A stretch of DNA of 18,433 bases from Actinobacteria bacterium RBG_16_64_13 (lineage in GTDB: Bacteria > Actinomycetota > Thermoleophilia > RBG-16-64-13), in contig MELN01000026.1 of the NCBI GenBank assembly GCA_001768675.1, positions 2,170-20,602 on the forward strand, in the 5' to 3' direction. The notes under the pieces are model-generated. The model saw only the letters and a program-made list of their open reading frames with translations. It was not told where the DNA came from and searched no databases. Made by a program: the position numbers and the translations under genes. Below, piece by piece: positions 7,323-14,433 of this stretch (position 1 is its first letter; every line of letters starts with the position of its first letter).

Positions 7323-7328
7323 AGGAGG
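7323..7328 (+). promoter_or_regulatory. Strong Shine-Dalgarno setting the aminotransferase start
   Basis: AGGAGG four bases before the ATG at 7333. It rules against the longer in-frame start at 7270, which would lie inside the promoter region. Confidence 0.7.
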
Positions 7329-7332
7329 ACCC

Positions 7333-8655
7333 ATGGGTCGCCCATCTGCAGATGTGATAAAGGAGAACCGCGACTACACCCTCTTTCCCTGGTCCGTCCA
7401 GAGCACGGCCAACCCGATCCATCTGGTCAAGGGAGAGGGGGTCTGGTTCTGGGACGGCGACGGGAACAAGTGGCTGGACTTCTGCTCTCAGCTCATGAAC
7501 CTGAACATCGGCCACCATCATCCCAAGATCATCGCCGCCATCAAGCGGCAGGTAGACGAGTTGTGTTTTGCCGGCCCCGGTTTTGCCACAGAGCCGCGGG
7601 GGCAGTTGGGTAAGAAGTTGGCTGAGGTGACGGGCTTGGCCAAAGCCTTCTTCTGTTTGGGAGGAACCGAGGCCAACGAGAGCGCCATGAAGATCGCCCG
7701 CACCTACACCGGCCGTCGCAAGATAATCACTCGCTACCGTTCATATCACGGCGACACCATGGGGTCCATGAGCGCGGGCGGTGACTTCCGCCGCTGGCCG
7801 GTGGAGCCGGGGGTACCGGGGATCGTGCGGGTCTTCGATCCCTATTGCTATCGCTGCCCGTTCGGCAAGACCGTCGATTTGTGCGGCCGCGAGTGTGTGA
7901 CCCACATCGAAGAAGTCATCCAGATGGAGGGGCCCCACAACATCGCCGCCATGCTGGTGGAAGGCATCACCGGGACCAACGGGTTGTTGGTGCCTCCCGA
8001 CGACTACTATCCCAAGCTGCGCGCCCTGTTAGACAAGTACGGGATCCTCCTCATCGATGACGAGGTGATGGCAGGATTCGGACGCACCGGCAAATGGCTG
8101 GCCACCCAGCACTACGGCATCAAGCCAGATATGGTTACCTGCGCAAAGGGCCTGACCAGCGGGTATGCTCCCCTGGGGGCGGTCATCGTCTCCGGAGCGA
8201 TAGCCGACCACCTAGAGAACAACATGCTTTGGACCGGACTTACCTATTCGGGGCACCCCGTCTCGTGCGCCACGGCTGTGGCCATGCTGGACGTGTACGA
8301 AGAAGAGAAGATCTTTGACAACGTCGAGCGGCAGGGCGTCTACCTGGCCGAACGGCTGGAGGCCATGAAGGCCATGTACGCTTGCGTGGGCGATGTGCGC
8401 TACAAGGGTCTGTTCAGCATGCTCGAGTTCGTGAAGGACAAGGCCAACAAGGAGCCATTGGCGCCGTACGCCGGGAGCTCGCCAGAGATGTCCGCCCTGA
8501 ACGCTTACCTCCGGAGTAAGCACCTCTATACCTATGTGCGTTTCAATCTGTGTTTCGTTGCGCCGCCGCTGATCACCACGAAGGAGGAGTTGAAGCAGGG
8601 CCTCGACATCATGGAGGAGGCCCTGGCTGGTATAGACCAGATGCTCAGTGCCTAG
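7333..8655 (+). CDS. Class III pyridoxal-phosphate aminotransferase
   Basis: Transfers an amino group from an omega-amino compound to a keto acid such as pyruvate, using pyridoxal phosphate. The 440-residue length is normal for the family. Visible elements: GGTEANE (about 110-116) for phosphate binding, the SYHGDT segment (about 137-142), the cofactor aspartate in LLIDDEVMAGFGRTG (about D243), and the Schiff-base lysine in CAKGLTSGYAPLGA (about K272). A four-cysteine insertion, CYRC then CGREC (C172, C175, C184, C188), is found in a subgroup that includes taurine- and beta-alanine-pyruvate-type enzymes, and could bind a metal. Exact substrate is not determined. Fifty-five bases separate it from the acylating dehydrogenase gene, and the two are probably co-transcribed: the semialdehyde produced here is a natural substrate of that enzyme (inference). 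Confidence 0.92.
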   Translation: MGRPSADVIKENRDYTLFPWSVQSTANPIHLVKGEGVWFWDGDGNKWLDFCSQLMNLNIGHHHPKIIAAIKRQVDELCFAGPGFATEPRGQLGKKLAEVTGLAKAFFCLGGTEANESAMKIARTYTGRRKIITRYRSYHGDTMGSMSAGGDFRRWPVEPGVPGIVRVFDPYCYRCPFGKTVDLCGRECVTHIEEVIQMEGPHNIAAMLVEGITGTNGLLVPPDDYYPKLRALLDKYGILLIDDEVMAGFGRTGKWLATQHYGIKPDMVTCAKGLTSGYAPLGAVIVSGAIADHLENNMLWTGLTYSGHPVSCATAVAMLDVYEEEKIFDNVERQGVYLAERLEAMKAMYACVGDVRYKGLFSMLEFVKDKANKEPLAPYAGSSPEMSALNAYLRSKHLYTYVRFNLCFVAPPLITTKEELKQGLDIMEEALAGIDQMLSA

Positions 8656-8710
8656 GGAATAGCAGCATTTTTGTGAACGGGAATATGTTTTGCAGAGAAA
8701 GGTATTCGAG

Positions 8711-10240
8711 ATGGCAGAGGCCGTGAAAGAAGTCAAGACCCTCAACTACTGCGTCGACAACCAGTGGTGCGAGTCGACCACCGACAAGTACATGGACGTG
8801 ACCGACTCGAGCACCGGCGAGGTGTTCGCCCAGGCTCCCTGCTGCACCGCGGGCGAGGTCGAAGCGGCCATCCTCTCGGCGCACAAGGCCTTCGGGAGCT
8901 GGTCGGCACTGCCGCTTCAGAAGCGGACGCAGGTGCTCTTCAAATGGAAGGCCCTGCTCGAACAGCATGCGGATGAGCTTGCCTACATCTGCTCCCGGGA
9001 GGTCGGCAAGAACCTCGACGAGGCCATGGGTGAGATCGTCAAGATCATCGAAGGCTGCGAGGTTGGCGTCGCCGCCCCGATGATCGCCAAGGGCGAGTCG
9101 CTCATGAACGTTTCCGCCGGGCATGACACGGTGACCTACCGCGAACCGCTCGGTGTGTTCGCCGGCATTGCCCCGTTCAACTTCCCGGCCATGATCCCGT
9201 GGGGCTGGATGATCCCACTGGCCATCGTCACCGGCAACACCTTCGTGCTCAAGGCTGCCAGCCTGGTGCCGACCTCTAGCGTTCGTTTGTTCGAGCTGCT
9301 CCAGGAGGCCGGACTCCCCAAGGGCGTCGTCAACGTGGTGACGTGCAGCCGCACCGAGGCTGAGCTCCTGATGACTCACCCGCTGGTTCGTGGCGTGAGC
9401 TTCGTCGGCTCCACCAGCGTCGGCAAGCACGTCTACTCCGTGGCCGCCGCCCACGGCAAGCGTGTGCAGGCCCAGACCGAAGCCAAGAACCACGGCTTAG
9501 TGCTCGAGGACGCCTCACTGGAACGTGCAGCGGCCGGCATCATCAATTCGACCTTCGGCTGCGCCGGCATGCGCTGCATGGCTCTGCCGGTCTGCGTGGT
9601 TCAGGACAGCGTCGCCGATGAGTTCATCGCCCACATGAAAAGATTCGCCCAGCAGCGCGTGGTCGGCTGCTCCTATGATCCGAAGACCGAGCTCGGGCCC
9701 GTCGTCAGCGGTGAACACCAGGCCTTCGTGAAGAGTTGGATCGACAAAGGTGTCGAAGAAGGCGCCGATCTCGTCCTCGATGGCCGTAATCTCGTGGTGC
9801 CGGGCTACGAGAAGGGCTTCTACGTAGGTCCGACGATCTTCGACAACGTGACCGAGGACATGACCGTGGGCCGCGACGAGATCTTCGGCCCCGTGCTTGC
9901 CATCAAACGAGTCGCCGACTTCGAAGAAGGCATCACACTCATGAACAGCAGCCGCTTCGCCAACGGCTCCTGCATCTTCACCGAGAGCGGCTACTACGCC
10001 CGCGAATTCGCCCGCCGCACGCATGCGGGCATGGTGGGCATCAACGTGGGTATCCCGGTGCCGGTCAGCTTCTTCCCGTTCGCCGGTCACAAGGATTCGT
10101 TCTTCGGCGAGAGCCACGTGTTCGGCCTGGACGGCATCCGCTTCTTCACCGAGACGAAGTGCGTCACGTCGCGCTGGTTCACTGAAGCCGACAAGAAGCA
10201 GAAGAAGGTCGATACCTGGGAGGGTACCGTCAACCGGTAG
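8711..10240 (+). CDS. mmsA: CoA-acylating (methyl)malonate-semialdehyde dehydrogenase, MmsA family
   Basis: Predicted to oxidise malonate or methylmalonate semialdehyde to acetyl- or propionyl-CoA with NAD+ and CoA, releasing CO2. The 509-residue product has family hallmarks: APFNFPAMIPWGW (about 154-166, N157), SFVGSTSVGKHVY (about 230-242), HGKRVQAQTEAKNH (about 248-261), catalytic cysteine in GMRCMALPV (about C289), EIFGPVL, and the MmsA-type ending FAGHKDSFFGESHVFGLDGI and VTSRW. Two usual motifs are altered: the common ALGGAKNH reads AQTEAKNH, and the common LKPSE reads LKAAS. The substrate and cofactor sites may therefore differ from studied enzymes. ATG 8711 is chosen over TTG 8690 because GAAAGG lies eight bases upstream (8697-8702). 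It is the last gene of the operon and is followed by strong hairpins. Confidence 0.88.
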   Translation: MAEAVKEVKTLNYCVDNQWCESTTDKYMDVTDSSTGEVFAQAPCCTAGEVEAAILSAHKAFGSWSALPLQKRTQVLFKWKALLEQHADELAYICSREVGKNLDEAMGEIVKIIEGCEVGVAAPMIAKGESLMNVSAGHDTVTYREPLGVFAGIAPFNFPAMIPWGWMIPLAIVTGNTFVLKAASLVPTSSVRLFELLQEAGLPKGVVNVVTCSRTEAELLMTHPLVRGVSFVGSTSVGKHVYSVAAAHGKRVQAQTEAKNHGLVLEDASLERAAAGIINSTFGCAGMRCMALPVCVVQDSVADEFIAHMKRFAQQRVVGCSYDPKTELGPVVSGEHQAFVKSWIDKGVEEGADLVLDGRNLVVPGYEKGFYVGPTIFDNVTEDMTVGRDEIFGPVLAIKRVADFEEGITLMNSSRFANGSCIFTESGYYAREFARRTHAGMVGINVGIPVPVSFFPFAGHKDSFFGESHVFGLDGIRFFTETKCVTSRWFTEADKKQKKVDTWEGTVNR

Positions 10241-10252
10241 CAGTAGCCTTTG

Positions 10253-10269
10253 GGGGTCCTTAGGACCCC
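10253..10269 (+). terminator. First hairpin after mmsA
   Basis: GGGGTCCT-T-AGGACCCC is a perfect 8-bp palindrome about one turn after the mmsA stop. No T-run follows. It stands directly ahead of a stronger hairpin, and the two may act together. Confidence 0.45.
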
Positions 10270-10286
10270 AGCCCTCGACTGGTTCT

Positions 10287-10317
10287 GGGGCCCCAGCCGC
10301 GAAGCGGCTGGGGCCCC
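10287..10317 (+). terminator. Very strong hairpin terminator closing the aminotransferase-mmsA operon
   Basis: A perfect 14-bp GC-rich stem (arms 10287-10300 and 10304-10317, GGGGCCCCAGCCGC and its complement) closes a GAA loop. It is followed by TTC rather than a long T-run, as is often seen in GC-rich genomes. It separates the catabolic operon from the lipoprotein gene. Confidence 0.7.
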
Positions 10318-10370
10318 TTCGCGCTCCGCGGCCGACGGGCAAGCGCCGTGCTTTTCGTCCGCCGAGACGG

Positions 10371-10376
10371 TACCAT
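10371..10376 (+). promoter_or_regulatory. Possible -10 element for the lipoprotein gene
   Basis: TACCAT, within the same GTACCAT string seen at the aminotransferase promoter, lies 35 bases before the GTG start. No convincing -35 hexamer is found 16-18 bases upstream. Confidence 0.3.
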
Positions 10377-10400
10377 TGGTCGGCAGGCGTACATGAGCTA

Positions 10401-10406
10401 AGGAGG
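10401..10406 (+). promoter_or_regulatory. Shine-Dalgarno setting the GTG start of the lipoprotein gene
   Basis: AGGAGG five bases before GTG 10412; it fixes a start that puts a clean lipoprotein signal sequence at the N-terminus. Confidence 0.7.
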
Positions 10407-10411
10407 ATCTG

Positions 10412-10837
10412 GTGAGAGGGAGAAAGGCGTTGCTTCTGGGGTTGGCGATCGTGCTGGTTATCACCGCCTTTGCGGCGGTGTCGTGCGGTGGCTCCGACGA
10501 GGCTGCAAAGGCGACTCTGTTGGCCGCTTGCACGAAGATCGAGGCCGGGGTGGCCGCGTTGCAGACGCAATTCACCGCGGGGGGTACCGTCCCCCAACTG
10601 AAGGCCGCGAAGGACGCGATGGCTGTCGATTGGAAGGCTGTCGTGGAAGCCGCCAAGGCGGTCGAGGGCGCGGATGTGGCCGCGGCTGAGAAAGCGTGGG
10701 CCGGCGTTGACGCCGCCGTCAGCGCATTACCCGATACTGCCACCCTCATCGAGGCCGCGGGTAGCATCATGGGTCCGATACAAGCCCTGATGGCGGTGGA
10801 AGCTCAGCTCAAGGGCTTGGCGGCGCCGTCTGAATAA
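10412..10837 (+). CDS. Small alanine-rich lipoprotein of unknown function
   Basis: Predicted membrane-anchored lipoprotein of 141 residues. The N-terminus has two arginines and a lysine, a hydrophobic run (ALLLGLAIVLVITAFAA) and a lipobox-like AVSC with cysteine at about residue 25, followed by GGSDE. The lipobox has alanine at -3, slightly off consensus. The mature part is rich in alanine, lysine and glutamate and is probably helical (EAAKATLLAACTKIEAGVAA, then KAAKDAMAVDWKAVVEAAKA); no known domain is recognised. It starts at GTG 10412 behind a strong Shine-Dalgarno. A hairpin-prone gap of 131 bases separates it from the first DUF47 gene. A link to phosphate uptake rests on position only and is speculative. 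Confidence 0.75.
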   Translation: MRGRKALLLGLAIVLVITAFAAVSCGGSDEAAKATLLAACTKIEAGVAALQTQFTAGGTVPQLKAAKDAMAVDWKAVVEAAKAVEGADVAAAEKAWAGVDAAVSALPDTATLIEAAGSIMGPIQALMAVEAQLKGLAAPSE

Positions 10838-10863
10838 GGCTTGAACACTAAGGCACTTCTGGG

Positions 10864-10900
10864 GAGGGGCGTTCGTGTGCATGCGCCGCGCATGCCCCTC
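10864..10900 (+). terminator. Hairpin-forming region after the lipoprotein gene
   Basis: Two alternative stems overlap: GAGGGGC (10864-10870) with GCCCCTC (10894-10900), and GCATGCG-CCG-CGCATGC (10879-10895). The following bases are TTCTC, only a weak T-rich stretch. Its position after the lipoprotein gene suggests partial termination or attenuation before the phosphate genes. Confidence 0.4.
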
Positions 10901-10927
10901 TTCTCACGAGCGCCGTCGCGGCTGCTG

Positions 10928-10936
10928 TGATTAACT
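10928..10936 (+). promoter_or_regulatory. Possible extended -10 promoter for the phosphate gene block
   Basis: TGATTAACT gives a TGn plus TTAACT extended -10 pattern, 32 bases before the first DUF47 start. No clear -35 is present. Confidence 0.25.
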
Positions 10937-10968
10937 ACCTCCCGGACTTCGTGACTTAAGGAGCACTC

Positions 10969-11682
10969 ATGGCAAAGCCGCGACGGAAGACCATGCGACG
11001 GGCCGATGCGACCGCGCTCGATGGGGCGATGAGCACGCTGGAAAGAGAAAGCGAATCGCAGGTGCTTGGGCACCTTGCGCGGTTCGCCGACCAAGTAGTG
11101 GTGATCGTGGAAAAGATGCAGGATCTGGTCGAACGCTTCGCGGCCGACCACTACGACGAGCTTGCGGAGGCGGCGTGCGAGCTGGACCGGCTCGAGAGCG
11201 CGGCGGACGACACCAAGGAGGCCATTCTCGACCAACTTGCCGTGGGAACGATATTCCCTATGGGCAGGGCGGATCTCGCGCGGCTGGTGGGTTCCATGGA
11301 TGGGATCGCCAATCTGGCGACAGGTGCTGCCGACCGGATCTCCATGCGCAGGTTCTCGCTCCCGCCCGCGATGAACGAGGGATTGGTCGAGTTGGCCCGA
11401 CTCGACGTGGAGGCGGTCCGGGTGCTGCGGGATGCGATCGTGGCAATGGGGATCGACCTGCGCGAGGCCATCAAGCTGGCAAGACAGGTGGACAAGGTCG
11501 AGAGCCGGGCCGACGCTGTCTTCGCTGAGCTCTACCAGGGCATGTTCGAGGTTGACACCGACTACAAGACCTTCCATCAGCTGAAGGCCATCATCGAGCG
11601 CTTGGAGAACGTGGCCGACCGCTGTTGTGCCAACGCCGAGCTGCTGCGGCATATGGCCCTGGAGTATCTCGAGAACGAATGA
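10969..11682 (+). CDS. DUF47/PhoU-like protein, first copy
   Basis: Cytoplasmic all-helical protein of the DUF47 (PhoU-like) family, which commonly sits beside PiT phosphate permeases and is thought to modulate them. The product has 237 residues. Characteristic segments: FADQVVVIVEKMQDLVERF, ELDRLESAADDTKEAILDQL, DLARLVGSMDGIANLATGAA, and KTFHQLKAIIERLENVADRC near the end. The ExxxD-type acidic positions that bind metal in PhoU-like bundles are present (for example DRLE with DDTKE). ATG 10969 has AAGGAG five bases upstream. The gene is about 75% identical at protein level to the copy at 12776-13495 (my hand count over the last 214 residues, no gaps). The two differ mainly in the first 30 residues and a few helix surfaces. 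Confidence 0.9.
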   Translation: MAKPRRKTMRRADATALDGAMSTLERESESQVLGHLARFADQVVVIVEKMQDLVERFAADHYDELAEAACELDRLESAADDTKEAILDQLAVGTIFPMGRADLARLVGSMDGIANLATGAADRISMRRFSLPPAMNEGLVELARLDVEAVRVLRDAIVAMGIDLREAIKLARQVDKVESRADAVFAELYQGMFEVDTDYKTFHQLKAIIERLENVADRCCANAELLRHMALEYLENE

Positions 11683-11715
11683 CCGATAACGGCGCGACCA
11701 ACGTGATCGGCGAAG

Positions 11716-11721
11716 AGGAGG
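11716..11721 (+). promoter_or_regulatory. Shine-Dalgarno for the TTG-started PiT gene
   Basis: AGGAGG ten bases before TTG 11732. The ATG at 11722 is in a different frame and immediately after the site, so it is not used for this product. The long spacing and the TTG codon suggest low-efficiency initiation. Confidence 0.5.
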
Positions 11722-11731
11722 ATGTAGGCAT

Positions 11732-12766
11732 TTGAGCGGCGACACCATACTGCTCGTCGCGGTGGTGGCGGTCGCGCTCTTCTTCGACCTTCTCAACGGC
11801 TTCCACGACGGCTGCAACGCCGTCTCCACCGTTATCTACACGGGCGCTCTCAAGCCTCGCGTCGCAATCGGGCTTTCCGCCATCTTCAACTTCATCGGCC
11901 CCTTGGTCTTGAGCGTGGGCGTGGCCAAGACCATCGCCGGGATCATCGACGCGAGCGACGCCAATGCCCATCTGGTCATCGCCGCCCTGCTGGGAGCCTG
12001 CGTGTGGGAGATCCTCACCTGGCTCTGGGCCTTGCCGATGAGTTCCTCACACGCCTTGGTGGGCGGTCTGCTTGGGGCGGGCGTGGCGGCTCTTGGCACT
12101 GGGGGAATCCACTGGAACAAGGTCATTGTGGTATTCGCCGCGCTGCTCATCTCCCCGTTCCTGGGTATTATCACCGGGTATCTGATGATGCGCCTCAGCA
12201 GGCTCTTCTTCTCCAAGACGCGAATGAGCATGGCCAGGGCCGATCGCTTCTACAAGCACCTGCAGATCATCTCATCGAGCTGGGTCTCGTTCAGCCATGG
12301 CTCGAACGACGCCACCAAGGTCATGGGCATAATAGTGATCTTCCTGGCCGCTCAGCATGGGCTCGGGGTCCAGGACTACCTGGACAAGGGCGACTACTTC
12401 TTCGGTCTTCCTCTCTGGGTGATCTTGAGCTGCGCAGCGGCTATGGCGCTCGGCACCTTCCTCTCGGTGAAGTCATTTCGACTCATCCGCACACTCGGCG
12501 AGAGGATCACCAAGCTACACCCCATCAATGGTTTTAGTGCAGAGACGGGCGGGGCGGTCATCATCCAGGTCGCGTCCTTGCTGGGACTGCCCGTATCGAC
12601 CACGCACGTGGTCACCTCAGCCGTCACCGGCACCGGTCTGGCCAGCAAGCTGGGGGCCGTAAGCTGGAAAGTCTTCCGTGCTATCATGCTGGCCTGGGTG
12701 GTCACCCTGCCGTTCTGTGCCATCGTGGCCGCCATCTTCTACTACCTCCTCGACCTGGTGATGTAG
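11732..12766 (+). CDS. pit: Inorganic phosphate transporter, PiT family
   Basis: Inner-membrane low-affinity phosphate (or metal-phosphate) symporter driven by ion gradients. The 344-residue product is a compact bacterial PiT with about ten hydrophobic segments. Both halves carry the family signature: FDLLNGFHDGCNAVSTVIYT near the N-terminus and SFSHGSNDATKVMGIIVIFL in the middle. Variants of GFHDxxNA and SHGxNDA are present; the second half has ATKVMG where AQKxMG is more usual. PMSSSHALVGGLLGAG and LPVSTTHVVTSAVTG are the other conserved repeats. The start is TTG 11732 (no other in-frame start is near). It lies 49 bases after the first DUF47 gene and 9 bases before the second, so the three genes form one operon. 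Confidence 0.93.
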   Translation: MSGDTILLVAVVAVALFFDLLNGFHDGCNAVSTVIYTGALKPRVAIGLSAIFNFIGPLVLSVGVAKTIAGIIDASDANAHLVIAALLGACVWEILTWLWALPMSSSHALVGGLLGAGVAALGTGGIHWNKVIVVFAALLISPFLGIITGYLMMRLSRLFFSKTRMSMARADRFYKHLQIISSSWVSFSHGSNDATKVMGIIVIFLAAQHGLGVQDYLDKGDYFFGLPLWVILSCAAAMALGTFLSVKSFRLIRTLGERITKLHPINGFSAETGGAVIIQVASLLGLPVSTTHVVTSAVTGTGLASKLGAVSWKVFRAIMLAWVVTLPFCAIVAAIFYYLLDLVM

Positions 12767-12770
12767 GAGG
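12765..12770 (+). promoter_or_regulatory. Shine-Dalgarno overlapping the PiT stop codon
   Basis: AGGAGG shares its first two bases with the TAG stop of the PiT gene and lies five bases before ATG 12776, implying coupled translation of the second DUF47 gene. Confidence 0.6.
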
Positions 12771-12775
12771 CGCGC

Positions 12776-13495
12776 ATGGCCAAGTCACGACTCGACAAGA
12801 TCCGGCGCACGCTTGGGGGCGAGACCACTCTCGAGGGCGCGATCGACGCCATGGGCAAAGAACGCGAAGAGCAGGTGCTCGAGCAGCTCGCCGGATTCGC
12901 CGACCAGGTAGTGGTGATCGTCGAGAAGCTCCAGGATGTAGTCGAGCGCTTCGCCGCCGAGCGCTACGACGAGCTGGCAGCGGCCGCCAGTGAGCTGGAC
13001 CGGCTCGAAAGCCAGGCGGACGACACCAAAGAAGCCATCCTCGACCGGGTATCCCTGGGCGGGGTCTTTCCCATGCACAGGGCCGATCTGGCGCGCCTGG
13101 TAGGCTCGGTCGACAACATCGCCAATCTGGCCACCGGAGCCGCCGACCGCATCTCGATGCGCCGGTTCTCGCTCCCCGCTGAGGTGAACGAGCAGTTGGT
13201 CATGATGGCCCAGGTCGATCTGGAGGCGGTCAAGGTCCTCCGCGACGCGGTGGTTGCCATGGGCACCGATCTGCGACTGGCCATCAAGCTGGCCGGCCAG
13301 GTGGACAAGATAGAGAGCCGTGCCGACGACATCTTTGCGTCCATCTACCGGTGTATGTTCGACATGGACATAGACTATAAGACCTTCCACCAGCTCAAGG
13401 CCATCATCGAGCGACTCGAGAGCATCGCGGACCGCTGCAGCCAGAATGCGGAGTTGCTGCGGCACATGGCTCTCGAATACATCGAGAACGAGTGA
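12776..13495 (+). CDS. DUF47/PhoU-like protein, second copy
   Basis: Second PhoU-like cytoplasmic helical protein, 239 residues, presumed regulator or partner of the PiT permease just upstream. It shares long identical stretches with the first copy, including FADQVVVIVEK, ADLARLVGS, ANLATGAADRISMRRFSLP, DYKTFHQLKAIIERLE and NAELLRHMALEY. The N-terminal 30 residues (MAKSRLDKIRRTLGGETTLE and following) differ. It has its own AGGAGG, overlapping the PiT stop. Two DUF47 genes flanking one permease suggest a hetero-oligomeric or condition-specific pair rather than simple redundancy (inference). Forty-three bases separate it from the interrupted amidase reading frame. Confidence 0.9.
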   Translation: MAKSRLDKIRRTLGGETTLEGAIDAMGKEREEQVLEQLAGFADQVVVIVEKLQDVVERFAAERYDELAAAASELDRLESQADDTKEAILDRVSLGGVFPMHRADLARLVGSVDNIANLATGAADRISMRRFSLPAEVNEQLVMMAQVDLEAVKVLRDAVVAMGTDLRLAIKLAGQVDKIESRADDIFASIYRCMFDMDIDYKTFHQLKAIIERLESIADRCSQNAELLRHMALEYIENE

Positions 13496-13538
13496 GGGGA
13501 AAGCGCCGGCCCGGTCCCTCGGAGCGGCGCAGGTGCGC

Positions 13539-14342
13539 ATGAGGATCGGACTGGCCCAACTCAACTCCCGGCAGAACAAGGATGCCAATCTGGCCGCGGC
13601 GGGGTAGGCGATCGACCGTCTCGCGACGCAGGGCGTCGATCTGGTACTTCTGCCGGAGATGTTCAACTTTCATGGCTTGGACGACGCCACCGCGGCAGCA
13701 GCGGAGACCATCCCGGGACCGAGCACCGACTGGGCTCGCGACAAAGCCCGGCAGCACGAGCTCTTCGTTCATTGTGGAAGCCTCGCCGAGCGGCGCGGCG
13801 AGAACGTCTACAACACCAGCGTCGTGTTCGACCCCTCCGGGGCTGAGATAGCGCGTTACAGCAAGATCCACCTGTTCGACGCAAGGACGCCCGATGGCCT
13901 CGAGTACGCCGAGTCCTCCTACCTCACGGCCGGCAACGAGGTAGTCGTGTGTGACTGCGGGGGCGTGACGCTCGGGCTGGCCATCTGCTACGACGTGCGC
14001 TTTCCCCAGTTGTTTCACGCCCTGGTCGACCGGGGGGCGCAGGTATTCCTGCTGCCGGCCGCATTCACGATCCCCACAGGGATCAGCCAGTGGGAGCCGT
14101 GTCTCCGTGCCCGAGCCATCGAGAACGGTTGCTACATGGCCGCCTGCGGGCAGTGGGGCCGGTATGCCCGAGGCAGGGAGAACTACGGACACAGCATGGT
14201 GGTGGATCCGTGGGGGACGGTCACGGCCCAGTGTCACGAAGGAACGGGCACGTTGGTCGCCGAGCTCGACGTGGAGTACCTGGAGACAGTGCGGCAGCGG
14301 CTGCCCATACAGCGGCACCGGCGCCGCGACCTGTTCGGTTAA
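13539..14342 (+). pseudogene. Nit-type carbon-nitrogen hydrolase interrupted by one in-frame TAG
   Basis: Full reading is 267 residues, the usual size for Nit1/Nit2-type amidases (deaminated-glutathione amidase or omega-amidase), starting at ATG 13539 (or GTG 13533) with a typical MRIGLAQLNSRQNKDANLA opening. Codon 23 is TAG (13605-13607), at a place where relatives usually have a helix residue such as Glu or Gln; GAG or CAG to TAG is one change. After it, the frame is intact to TAA 14342. The triad is complete: Glu in LLPEMF (about 40), Lys in YSKIHLFD (about 109), Cys in LAICYDVRFP (about 150). PWGTV, RARAIENGCYMAACGQ and YGHSMVVDPWG are family motifs. A restart at ATG 13659 would exclude the catalytic Glu by one codon. 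It could be a pseudogene, a sequence error or a read-through gene; gene callers may report only 13659-14342. Confidence 0.8.
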
Positions 14343-14353
14343 GACGGGTCCGG

Positions 14354-14383
14354 GCGATGCTCCGCGTACGGCGCGAGCGAGCG
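14354..14383. repeat. 30-bp direct repeat, copy 1
   Basis: Identical over 30 bases to 14434-14463; it begins GCGATGCTCCGCG and ends GCGAGCGAGCG. The copies are 80 bases apart start to start, with a 50-base spacer. I did not find a third copy in the window. Confidence 0.85.
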
Positions 14384-14433
14384 TGGGCCGGCACCTAGAC
14401 CTTCTCTAAGCAGGGGGGACGCATAGGTTCGAA

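Noticed and set aside
9515..10597. A 360-codon minus-strand frame opposite mmsA and the terminator
   Set aside because: It runs through the strong hairpin region and opposite a clear enzyme gene; no family features are seen.
13605..13607. Pyrrolysine-type decoding of TAG
   Set aside because: TAG is used as the ordinary stop of many genes here, and the protein family is not known to use pyrrolysine; kept only as a point to check.
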